64,000 bases of DNA from the NCBI RefSeq assembly GCF_048544455.1, contig NC_133538.1, forward strand, positions 256,604,491 to 256,668,490, given 5' to 3'. Shown one piece after another: positions 11,411-21,351 of this stretch. Positions within the stretch are counted from its first letter, which is position 1. Each line of letters opens with the position of its first letter. Below the pieces are notes generated by a model that saw only the letters and a list, made by a program, of their open reading frames with translations, was not told the DNA's origin and made no database searches. Both the position numbers and the translations under genes were made by a program. This DNA comes from Silene latifolia (lineage: Eukaryota > Streptophyta > Magnoliopsida > Caryophyllales > Caryophyllaceae).

Positions 11411-11469
11411 ATCCGCTCGTCCTCTGCTCCAACAATCCGAGCGTCCCGACCCCTTGGCCGCTCGGATTC
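11411..11469 (+). repeat. CGCTCGTCC motif array of C, right part, with target duplication of A
   Basis: The ATCCG copy at 11411-11415 is the target duplication left by A. Cores continue at 11438 (CGAGCGTCC) and 11459 (CGCTCGG), keeping the 21-24-bp spacing of 2974-3068. Confidence 0.85.
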
Positions 11470-12691
11470 CTTTCCAGTGCAACCGACTTCTTCTTTCTCC
11501 ATGAAAGATGCGCATATTTTTCAAAGACTAGCTAAAAGGAGACCGGCATCTTTTCTGAGAGGAGTGATTCCCTACCCAACATTTAGCATTGTTATTTACT
11601 ATTTACCCTTGCTTAACCTAATGATGCTCTACTATAAATACCCCATTTTGATGATAATCAAAGGGGGCTTCCACATTAGAAAACTCTCTTAGATTTCATT
11701 AGGAGTAGATTAGAATAGATTACTCTTTAATCTTTCCACAAATCACACTTTAATCTCTCCTTAATTATTGTTCAAGTTTATTACTTTTGGGTAATTGAAG
11801 ATAATTGGGTTATTATTGGAGGATTGACAACCCTTCATCTATCAATCAAGTTCTCTTCCTTTATTCTTTGCTTTATTATTTGCATCATCTCAAGTTTGGT
11901 ATAATTCCTTTACTCTATACTCTTTATTGTTCATTTCTTCATTCTATTATCATGTTTATACTTGTTGTGATAATTGACACTATTAATGACATGTTTCCCA
12001 TGATAATGAGTGAGTAGTCTCTTAACTAGGATTAGTGGGTAATTAGGGGAAACAAACACGGGATTAATCATGCTTAATCTAATATGTTTTCATAATTAAA
12101 TTGCTTGCTTGTTGTGATGTCAACCTATGCACATGTTATGTTTGATGAAATGCTAAGCCTATGAATCCTTGCATTTTTAACCATCTCTTATCTACTCAAC
12201 TCGACTTGTAAGATATAAACCAACTCGAGTCTTGTTAGACCATGCATAGAACTTGAATAGGGGGAAAGTAAGTCAACTTGTAGGTGTTGTACAATCTAAT
12301 CGATTCGGCTCCGGGACCCAACACTTCCTATGAACCGTAAGATATAAACCAACTCGGTTCCTTTACAACATTAATTGCTTGCAACTTTGTAAACATGTTT
12401 GTATGATCAACACCATGAATCCCCTATGACCCCATGATATCCTAGTCCTCTTTAATACTTGTTTACACCTTTATTTGCTTCATTATTTGTTTTACTTTAT
12501 TGCTTTCATTAGTCTAGAACACAACTACAAACCCAAACAAATTGTGACACTAGCATAAATTGAGATAGATAGACTTAGAACCCAAAGCACACCGTCCCAT
12601 AGATCGACCTCGACTTGCCACTAACTTGTTGTTTGTTGAGTATTATAAATGTGTTTTGATTGGTTGTGACCCGACGACATCACCCACATCA
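11470..12691 (+). other. Remainder of element C 3' LTR, no gene
   Basis: This AT-rich LTR sequence has no coding evidence. A TATA-like box is at about 11630. The short ORFs here have no recognisable motif. It ends CACATCA at 12691. Confidence 0.65.
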
Positions 12692-13997
12692 GATGTGTGA
12701 AGTCGTCTTGGAAGCTAATCAACGTCTTGTGTGCTGACTCAGTGGTAGCTAACTCGATCGAGCATGTTGCTGACTTAATTGCTCGACCGAACCCCTTTTT
12801 ATGCTGAAGATACCTCGATCGAACTCCTGCTATGTTCGATCGAGAAGAGGGTTTATGGTGTTCCTCGATCGAGTAGGTTCTATGCTCGATCGAGAGGCTT
12901 TTTGCTGGAGTTAATCGATCGAGTAGTTTCAATATGCTCGATCGAATAGCGTGTGATCTGACGCAAGATTTTACTGCGTAAACTTATTTACTGGTTATAT
13001 TAGTTATCTTATTTAGGGAATAAATATCTCTCTTATAAAAAGGAGAGACCTAACTAGGTTTAGGCATTCAGCATTATTCATTATTCATTATTCAGTATTA
13101 TTCATTCATCATTCAGTTTTAATTATCAGTTTGCATCGAGATTAGGAGACTCTTGCTTGACGCTTGTCTTTCTATTTCTCGGATCTTAATTTGTGTAATT
13201 CGTTACTCTCTTCTTATTCAATTCAATTCGATTAATTCCTTTCTGCAACATTTAATTTTCTTGTCTCTTAATTACTGTTTAGGTTATTAGAGTTAATATT
13301 TAGTTTATGCAATTTCTGTTAATTCATCTTTAAACCATGTTGAATATAGTTCTATCTATCGTTATTAGTTTTATTACCGTTATGAGTAGCTAAAGCTTAA
13401 TTGCTAGGATTAAGGGAGCCATGATAGTGAAACAATGACGCTATAATTAGTTTTAGGAGGTTTTAATGTGAGAATTGTTTTATAGCAATATAATAGTAAT
13501 TACTTGGTTGAGTGCACGCGACTATTTTAATTAATCTGGTTAAATTCAGACCTAGATCGTAAGATTGGAATAAATAGACCTATTATGAACAATAGACAAC
13601 CCTAATCAGAGCGGAAGCTATTTAGGAAGAATCTAGGGCGGATAGCGGACCGGAAGGACCTTTCCACTACCCTTCTCACTACTGACCGACTGACCTTACC
13701 TTTAGCTGAATTGCGTAATATCATGGTGAACCGACATCCTAGCATCTTTCTCTCTATTTGATCACACTCTATTTCAATTTTTGCTAGTTTTAATTGTTGT
13801 TTCTTTTATTGTTTTAAATTCAGTTCTTTTAGTTCAGTTAAATAAAATCAACCAAAACCCTCAATTTGTGACCGTAGACAGACTAGATAACAAGTAGATA
13901 GCGACAGCCTCCCTGAGGATACGAACCCTTCTTACCTCTACTGCATAAGTTTAGGCCGGTTAGGTTTTATTTTTGATAGGTTGCGACAGCCGTGTCA
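12692..13997 (+). repeat. 5' LTR of element B, 5'-truncated by insertion of C
   Basis: It matches 25764-27073 closely and ends GCCGTGTCA just before the primer-binding site. The first 220 bases present in the 3' LTR are missing here, because element C inserted at this point and the rest lies left of the window. A TATA-like TTATAAAAAGGAGAG is at about 13034. Confidence 0.85.
12753..12946 (+). repeat. CTCGATCGAG doublets in 5' LTR of B
   Basis: Cores begin at 12753, 12782, 12814, 12835, 12864, 12885, 12914 and 12937. They form pairs with steps of 29, 21, 21 and 23. The 3' LTR carries the same set around 25828-26020 with a few mutated cores. Confidence 0.88.
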
Positions 13998-14002
13998 AAT
14001 TT

Positions 14003-14020
14003 TGGCGTCGTTGTCGGGGA
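14003..14020 (+). other. Primer-binding site of element B (tRNA-Asp)
   Basis: It reads TGGCGTCGTTGTCGGGGA, five bases after the LTR end. It differs from the site of element A by C-to-T type changes and matches the same tRNA-Asp 3' end. Confidence 0.82.
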
Positions 14021-14120
14021 CAAAACTAGTTTATTTACTTATTTTATTTTAGTTTGTTTTAGTCTCAAGGGATTTTTAAGTCCTTGAGATAGTTCTTATT
14101 CTTCTCTCTTAGTTTTGTTT

Positions 14121-15590
14121 ATGCCCAGGTCCAACAGGTCAGAGGTAGTACCAGCTGATCCTGAACTAGAGACGACATTTCGCCGTAGACAAAACTTATT
14201 GAGGGAGATTCGTCAAGAGGAAGTCTTGAGTACTCTTGACCCAGTTCTAGAAAATTTCACTTTTGCAGAAGCTCAATCTCTTGAGGAAGACAAATCTTTT
14301 TCTGCAACTGTTACTAAATCTGCGAAGATGCCTAACATTGCTAGTCATTCCGAGCCGACAGCTGATTCTATTCCTAAGGATTTCAAGCTTTCAACTGATG
14401 AGGGGAGTACCTTTGATATTCGTCCCTCTTATATTAATCTAGTGGAGAGAAACCTGTTCAGAGGAGTAGCTGGTGAGGATCCAAGAAAGCATATGGAGAT
14501 CTTCATGGATTAGTGTTCTACTATTCCTGTTACTAAGGGAGTGACCCAAGAGAAGATTAAGGAAGTCTTGTTTCCTTTTTCTCTTACTGATGAAGCCCGG
14601 GAGTAGTTGACTGACTTGGATAAGACTTCAGCAGAGATTACTAATTAGAATACCCTGGCTCTTGCTTTATACAAGAGATACTACCCTCCGCAGAGAACTA
14701 ATGCATTGCGAGGGCAGATTACAAGTTTTAAACAGAATCCGACTGAGAACTTGTATGAAGCATGGAGTTTATTTAAGAAGTTAGTTAGGTTTGTCCCACA
14801 TCACGGGTTTGGCCAGTGGTTTTTGTGCAACCAGTTCTACAATGGGTTGTATGATGACCACCATGCCGTTTTAGATGCTGCAGCCAATGGAAGATTTCAG
14901 AAGAATATCGATGATGATAAGGGCTGGCACATTATAGAGGAGATAGCTATCCATTGTGCTGAATATGGGAATCCAAGGAGTGGTACTAGAATAGTCGCTG
15001 GAGATAATAGTGCACTTGTGGCTCAACTGGAAGCCATGAATGCAAGATTTGATAAGCTAGAGATGCACGCTGCGGGAAATCAACAGACGGTTCACTTGTT
15101 GTCTAGACAGGAGACCGTCTCATGTGAGAGATATGGTGCTGATGGCCATACTACAGTGGAGTGTTTAGCTGAGAAGGAGCAAGTCTATGCCTTTCAACAA
15201 TTTAGGCAAGGAGGCTCTTACTTTAATAATCAAGCTGGAGTTCATCCCAATTTGAGGTGGTCTAGCCAAAAAGTTTTGAATCCTACACCTCCACCGCAGC
15301 AACAACAAACTTATGTTCCGCCCCATCGAACTCAACAACAAGGCTTTCAAAAGCCTCCTTCCTTCCCACCGCCGCATCAGCAAGGTACTTCTTCTAGTGG
15401 TAATAATGACATAGCCGAGTTGAAGTCAATGGTGCAATCACTTGCACTTCAAATGTAGAAAAGTAACCAAGCAAAGGATGCTTCTATTAAATTGCTTGAC
15501 TCCCAGTTAGCTCAATTGGCTACTAAGCAAGCCTTAAGACAACCGGGCTAATTACAGTCACAAACTGACAAGAAACCACATTAAACGGTA
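14121..15590 (+). pseudogene. Element B gag, inactivated by several stops
   Basis: The ATG at 14121 starts an acidic N-terminal region. The frame is interrupted by TAG at about 14511, 14605 and 14648 but stays in phase to the capsid segment (CNQFYNGLYDDHHAVLDAA). It continues to a Gln-rich tract and a TAG at 15456, with further stops at about 15550 and 15582. Alignment with element A gag shows two of the early TAGs replace conserved Trp codons (TGG to TAG), and the 15456 TAG probably replaces CAG. The zinc knuckle reads CERYGADGHTTVEC, so its second Cys has become Tyr. The protein cannot be made as a whole or bind RNA normally. Confidence 0.85.
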
Positions 15591-16176
15591 AATATGATTA
15601 GTTTAAGGAGTGGTCTTTCCTATGAGGGACCCAAAATGCCGAAGGAGAATGTTGAATTTTCAGACTCGAGGATTGAAGCTACTGTTCATGAGAAGGCCTC
15701 TTTTGATGAAGGAGTGATTGATTCACGTGGTGTACTTAATCGACCAGTTTCTGATGATGGATCAAGCAAGTTTACTGAAGAAATGTTCGATCGAAGGGAT
15801 AATAGTGCTCGATCGAGCACTAAGGAAAACAAGCTCCTCGATCGAGCATCCCAAACTGCTCGATCGAGCAATAATTCAGAGAAAACATCTTGATCGAGTC
15901 GTGAAGTTGCTCGATCAAGTAACATTAATGTTGAGAATGGTGATTTATCGTCTAAATCTAATTTGGACGATAAATCTATGAATGAAGATAATTCTTATAA
16001 GCCCCAAGTTCTATTTCCAGGGAGGCAACGGGGGACAAAGACGGAACAACAATTTGGCAGATTTGCCAATCTTCTGCGAAGTCTTAAAGTTAACGTGTCG
16101 TTTGCCGAGTTACTCACCCAGGTACCCTCTTAATCAAAATTTATTAAAGAAATTCTTTTATGTAAGAGGAGTATAG
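15591..16176 (+). pseudogene. Element B gag-protease linker with CTCGATCGAG doublets
   Basis: This region links gag to protease. It begins with MISLRSGLSYEGP, the counterpart of the TRSGSTLEGP segment of element A. Core starts are 15786/15808, 15837/15859 and 15889/15910 (steps 22, 22, 21). After them a segment corresponding to the pre-protease linker of A (FAELLTQVPSYSKFIKEIL) is recognisable at about 16080-16160 in a different frame from 15591. At least one stop (TGA at about 15892) and one frame change break it. Confidence 0.75.
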
Positions 16177-16190
16177 ATAAATTTGAAACG

Positions 16191-17064
16191 GTGGCTTTGA
16201 CTGAGGAGTGCTCCGTACTTCTTCAGAATAAGACTCCACCAAAATTAGCTGACCCGGGTAGTTTTTCAATTCCTTGTCATATTGGGACTTACTTGATTGA
16301 TAATGCGCTTTGCGATTTAGGAGCTAGCGTAAGCGTCTTACCTCTGTCTCTTGCAAAGAGACTTGGTTTGACAAAATTTCAATGCACAAACTGTACAGAT
16401 GGCCGATCGCTCATTATCACGGCCGTTAGGAGTCTTAGAGGAAATCACTGTTAGGATCGGGAAATTCTTTATTCTCGTTGATTTTGTAGTCTTAGACATA
16501 CCTGAGGACTCATACACGCCCATTATTTTGGGAAGACCATTTTTGCATAATGCTCATGCAATAATTGATGTCGAGGCTAAGACTTTGACTTTTCAGGTGG
16601 GTGGGGAGGATTTGACATTCACCCAGTCCAGTGTTCGCAGGACGTCCATGCAAGTGATGCCCTTCAATGATATTCCCTCTGTAGACCCCAACGAGGATCT
16701 CTCTAGTACTAGTATTGTGTCATATACTGCTGTTATGACACCTCCGCCCCAGTCTGGGAGCGAATTGGAGGACCATTCTGCTGTTTTTGCTTCTGTGGGA
16801 CTTGGCGGAATGGATAGTGGAGATCCCGTTGCCGAACTTGGTGCATTGCAGTTGGAGCCTAGCACTGATGGCATTAAAGATCATGGGGCCCATGAAAAGA
16901 AGAAGCCTGATAAAGCAAAGAGGAAGGCTGCGGATTATGAGATGTGCTATTCCCCTTCCGATGGCTCAGTTGTTTGGAAATTAAAGACGGAGGTCACTAA
17001 TGCTGAACGGACCTCGTCGAGCCAGAAACCCAGCTTTGGGCTATTCAATTGCTTTAAAGGATGA
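16191..17064 (+). pseudogene. Element B aspartic protease, frameshifted
   Basis: The catalytic segment ALCDLGASVSVLPLSLAKRL is intact at about 16305-16365. A frameshift near 16390-16400 then moves the frame. The downstream part (MADRSLSRPLGVLEE, then PIILGRPFLHNAHAIIDVE) matches the flap half and tail of the protease in element A, including the end KPSFGLFNCFKG. The acidic tail is longer than in A. Nothing resembling reverse transcriptase follows before the polypurine tract. Confidence 0.82.
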
Positions 17065-17637
17065 TTCGGGACGCTATCCCATTTGTAAACATTTTGTAAT
17101 TTGAATTTTCACTAGACATCTAATTAGTTATTGGCCTTAGACTTTAGCATTAGCTTAGACAGATTTATTTAGCTTAGGACGAATATAGACTGCGTATTTT
17201 TGTTTTTCGTATTTTGCGGGTTGTATTATTGCGTATATTGCAGGTCTTAGGAGAATTACGAATCATTGGGATGCGTGTTAAGGAGAAAGTCCTTGATCGA
17301 CCACTTTATGTGCTCGATCGAGCAAATGCCCAAGTGGAAAGTTCTCGATCGAGTTGTTCCAACCACTTGATCGAGTAAGAGTATTTAAGGGTTTCTCAAT
17401 CGAGTAGTTTTAACCACTCGATCGAGCAAAATCCAAGCACAAGTAAGAAGTCATCGATCGAGTATTTTCAAAGTACTCGATCGATCAAATTGAGGAAGAT
17501 TGTTCTCGATCGAGCAATTCCATTCCACTCGATCGAGCTGTTTTGGCGCATATCAGACGAGGGAGTCTTCTTTTCCCTCAGTCTATTTTCATTCACTTGC
17601 CTTAGTTCATCCCCAAATTTTTTTCGACCCCTTAAAT
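17065..17637 (+). other. Non-coding interior of B with a run of CTCGATCGAG doublets
   Basis: There is no gene. Ten cores begin at 17292/17313, 17344/17366, 17395/17417, 17453/17476 and 17505/17528, five doublets with steps 21, 22, 22, 23 and 23. It is the densest cluster in the window. The segment 17517-17637 is repeated at 23675-23791 on the other side of H. Confidence 0.85.
17517..17637 (+). repeat. 120-bp direct duplication flanking H (left copy)
   Basis: From CCATTC near the last core to CCCCTTAAAT, this sequence recurs at about 23675-23791 with only a few changes. It is far longer than the 5-bp duplication expected from LTR integration, so it needs another explanation. Confidence 0.85.
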
Positions 17638-18010
17638 TGTAACACCAGCGAATTTCCCATTTTGATATTTAAAATTTATTGAACCGTTTGAATTACTTTA
17701 TTATATATTTTTGAATTACTCAATTTAATAAATTTAATGTCAAGCACAATTTTTATAAAAGTAATATATAAAAGCTCGTTTATATAAAAATACGTATGAT
17801 TAAACTGTATCTTTAAGGCATGATTTATATAAGAATATATGTATACGTATTTTTGGTCGAACAATAATGGTGGCAGTAGTAATATTAATTTCCGTCTTAA
17901 TTTTCGTCTAACGTTAGACCATCACATTTTAATTGGGAATCTTATCTAAACACGGACCAATCGAAAATCGACACATACACCCCCTATCCACCCCACACTC
18001 TACTCTTACA

Positions 18011-18048
<38 letters not shown>

Positions 18049-19719
18049 ATTATTACATTATTGTTGTTGGACCGTGAGTCCGTGACCCCTGCTTCCTCAT
18101 TTCTTCTCCCTCCTTTCGTCCTTTCTTCATTTTTCAAAAACAACAGAACACCATACTCAATCATTTCCGTCAACCTAAAAACCCAGATTTCATGCTCATT
18201 CCTTCACCAATCCTCTTAATTTTTGTACCATTCTTCTCCTTATTTCCTCCTTCATCTTTCAAGGTAAGAAAGACTCGTTTTTGTGATGGTTTCGAATCTC
18301 GCCGTCTTATAAAAGTTTCGATTTTTGCCTCAATCTCTTCGTTTTCTTGCTCCTTGTTGAAGGTTTCGAAGACCCGGTGGAAGACTCGCGCTTTGGGGAC
18401 CGTTTATTCGAAGAATATGGAGCGTTAAAGGTAACGGTGATAGGTTACTCGACAAACGTCGGGAAAATCCGCCCTTTCTACTCGTTTTTGCCCTTATTTA
18501 TCGTAAAGTTTAAGTCTTTATGTGTTTCCCATAGATGGAGTTGATTTTGTAGTGTTTGTATTCATTTTACATGGTTGTTTGGACACCCTTTTGGTCCGTT
18601 TTCTTGCTGGATTCGGGTAAGGGGAAGGAGTCGAGTTCGCTGTCCTTCCATGTTTTTTTAAGCTGCTGAAATTCGGTTTCATTTCCGTCCTAATGCTACC
18701 CTCGAGTTCAGTGTTGAGTTGGGTTTAAAATGGACTGCTAGGAACTGGTTCATGTGGTGAATGTTAGCATCCTACCTCTGTTTTGTGACGGATACCTCTG
18801 TCTCTCGGACCTGTTTCCTTAGCTGAACTCTCATGCTCATGCTTTCTCTGTATGCATTCTTTATTCTTCCTTTTCGTTTGCCTGGAACATGTACGGTTGA
18901 TCTTGTTTTATTTGGGTAGTTTTTGCCGCATCCTAACTAGTTGTCCGTTTATTGTGTTTCTACTTTCTTTTATGCGCTATAGCATGGACTTGTGGTGCCT
19001 TATTGTGTGGTTGTTGATTATGACAAACCATGTTATCGTACATGGTGAGTTGGAAACAAAGATTTTGTGTGTAAACTGCTAATGTTTTATCTTTGCTGCC
19101 ATTGCTCGACTAAAATCACCATATCTGAATTGTTGGGCTCACAAGTCTACGAATTTTGGACTGGTTGTGTATCGTGTTCTAGTGTGCAGTTGCCCTCCTC
19201 TTGCATTGCTCTTGCTTACCGTAATATCACTTTGTGAATCACATTTCTTTTTTTGGACTCTTTACTACTTGGTTTTGGACCCATTATAAGTTGCATATTG
19301 GACTTGAATTCTTATAACTTTTGGACTTAAATTCTTATACCACTTGGACTTGAATTCTTAAAACATTTGGGCTAAAATTCCTTTAAATATTTGGACTCGA
19401 ATTCTTCAAATATTTGGACCCGAATTCTTATATTATTAGGACTCGAATTCTTATATTATTTGAACCCCTATTCTTGTACTATTTGGGCTCACTACCCTTG
19501 TATGCTTGGGCTCAATTTGTCACTTGTATTGGATTTGTGTGCTTTCCATAAATTTCCACATGACATAAATTATACATTACCACTTGTTATTATTTTATGT
19601 ATTTTATTTAACCGGCATATTAAATTATAAAATGAAATATTTATCTGCATAAGACAAGTATGAGATATTTATTGTTAAATAATTATTTGTGAAGGGTCAT
19701 ATCTTTGATAATGTCTAGT

Positions 19720-20130
19720 ATTGTTCGGCTGTGAGAGTCTTGGTTCTACCGGAATACTAGGGGTGAGCCTGAGGCCCTCTAGTTGCGGTATGAACGTCGG
19801 GAGTGATGTTCCCATATGTACTTATGGTGATGCAGGCCATAAGTATGAATGTGACATTTATCATCTCGACCCTGAGTCTTGGTCCTATCGGATACTAGGG
19901 GTGAGCCAGAGGCCCTCTAGTTGCGATATGATTCGTCGGGAGTGATGTTCCCATCCGTACTCATGGCGATGCAGGCCATAAGTATGAATGTGACATTAAT
20001 CATCCCGTCCCTGATTCACGGTCCTATCGGATTCTAGGGGTGAGCCATAGGCCCTCTAGTTGCGATAAGGTCGTCGGGATTGATGTTCTCATCTGTACTA
20101 ATGGTGAGATGCAAGCTATAAGTATGAATG
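19720..20130 (+). repeat. Three tandem copies of a ~145-bp LTR unit
   Basis: The unit runs from TCCTATCGGATACTAGGGG through CATAAGTATGAATGTGACAT and occurs three times, with diverged copies. The LTRs of element D have a single copy (33363-33500), so this is an expansion specific to the H lineage. It is mirrored at about 22450-22900. Confidence 0.8.
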
Positions 20131-20199
20131 TGACATTAATAATCCCGTTCTATGTGCTTGTTTGTTGTGCTTGTTTGTTGTACTTGTTTGTCATATTTG

Positions 20200-20745
20200 G
20201 CCATGTTTTAAAGGTAACCGCTGAGCCAGATACCTGTTTGTTGTGCCTCGGACATGTTTTAAAGGTAACCTCTGAGTCGGGCACTTGTTTGTTGAATTTG
20301 GCCATGTTTTAAAGGTAACCGCTGAGCTAGATACTTATTTGTTGTGTCTCGGACATGTTTTAAAGGTAACCTCTGAGTCGGACACTTGTTTGTTGTATTT
20401 GGCCATGTTTTAAAGGTAACCGCTAAGCCAGATACTTGTTTGTTGTACCTCGGACTTGTTTTAAAGGTAACCTCTGAGTCGGGTACTTGTTTGTAGTATT
20501 TGGATATGTTTTAAAGGTAACTGCTGAGCCAGATACTTTATGTGTTGTGCTTCGGACATGTTTAAAAGGTAACCTCTGAGTCGGGCACTTGTTTGTAGTA
20601 TTTGGACATGTTTTAACGGTAACCGTTGAGCCAGATACTTTAGAGGTTGTGCCTTGGACATGTTTTAAAGGTAACCGCTGAGCCAAGGTACTTAAGGACT
20701 TGTGTCTCGGACATGCTTTAAAGGTAGCCTCTGAGCCGGATGCTT
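20200..20745 (+). repeat. ~58-bp tandem array with two alternating variants
   Basis: About nine to ten copies of GGACATGTTTTAAAGGTAAC followed by either CGCTGAGCCAGATAC or CTCTGAGTCGGGCAC alternate, so the higher-order unit is about 115-120 bp. The mirrored array lies at about 21890-22430. The equivalent region in D has a different tandem unit. Confidence 0.82.
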
Positions 20746-21351
20746 TGCTTATTATGTGATGTTAGTAGTCCTATTTCGTGTATTGTATGTTATTTGGTTT
20801 TTAAAGTTCATGGTTAGGGCTTCCATTCACATGTATTATTATGTAACCTTGTTTATCCGTGACATATGATATTCTATAGTGTTTATAGTTGTATTGTCAT
20901 TTATGACGTTTCGGTTGAATGATTTCACATGGATGTATCATATGCCTTATCTATGATTTACTACGCATGTTTTGAATTATAGTCTCAGTGCTTGCATCAA
21001 ATAGTTATATTCATGATGTTCTAATATGTTCTTGTTTATTTGTGTTTCGACATTTTGTGGCTGGGAGAACCTTGAGTTACTCCCCACTGACTGTGGCGTT
21101 CATGTTTACATGAATGACAAGTTGTGAAGACGCTTACGTGGGGAAGACGTGTGGGCTAGCGAGAACTAAACCCTTGGACCTTAGTTGTTTGATTAGAAAA
21201 CCCTTATATGTTTATTCGTGGGATATCTTTTCCCCGCCTTCTAGACTTGGGTTGTAATAACCTAAATTTGTGATATTTTTAAAACTTTTTATTATAAGTT
21301 AAAGATTAACACGCGGGTGCCAAAAACGAAATGAAACAAAAACAATAATAG

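Larger units (their letters stand above)
2481..12691 (+). mobile_element. 3' LTR of element C (Athila-like), split by element A
   Basis: The LTR starts TGATGTG at 2481 directly after a polypurine tract and ends CACATCA at 12691, so its tips are inverted repeats. Removing element A (3083-11410) and one copy of the ATCCG duplication leaves about 1.88 kb. A TATA-like CTATAAATACCCC lies near 11630. After the end, the next bases (GATGT, 12692-12696) begin the remainder of element B's 5' LTR. Aligned to B's 3' LTR at 25764, they show that C inserted inside B's 5' LTR. The LTR holds an array of CGCTCGTCC-type motifs with about 21-bp spacing. C's 5' LTR and most of its interior lie left of the window. 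Confidence 0.75.
18951..21271 (+). repeat. Left arm of 2.3-kb inverted repeat
   Basis: This 2.32-kb arm runs from ATTGTGTTTC to AACCTAAATTTGT and is the reverse complement of 21352-23671, with only scattered differences by eye. It contains no gene. A 25-bp-scale repeat of GGACTCGAATTCTTATA-like units lies at 19260-19500. Confidence 0.88.

Noticed and set aside
12694..13997. 12694 as the true start of B's LTR (TGTGTGAAG)
   Set aside because: The 3' LTR extends 220 bases further upstream to TGATGCG next to a polypurine tract, so the left copy is truncated by element C.
2974..17537. CRISPR-like array interpretation of the ~21-bp spaced motifs
   Set aside because: The repeats are about 10 bp, spacers are about 10 bp, they lie inside plant retrotransposons, and no cas gene or leader is present.
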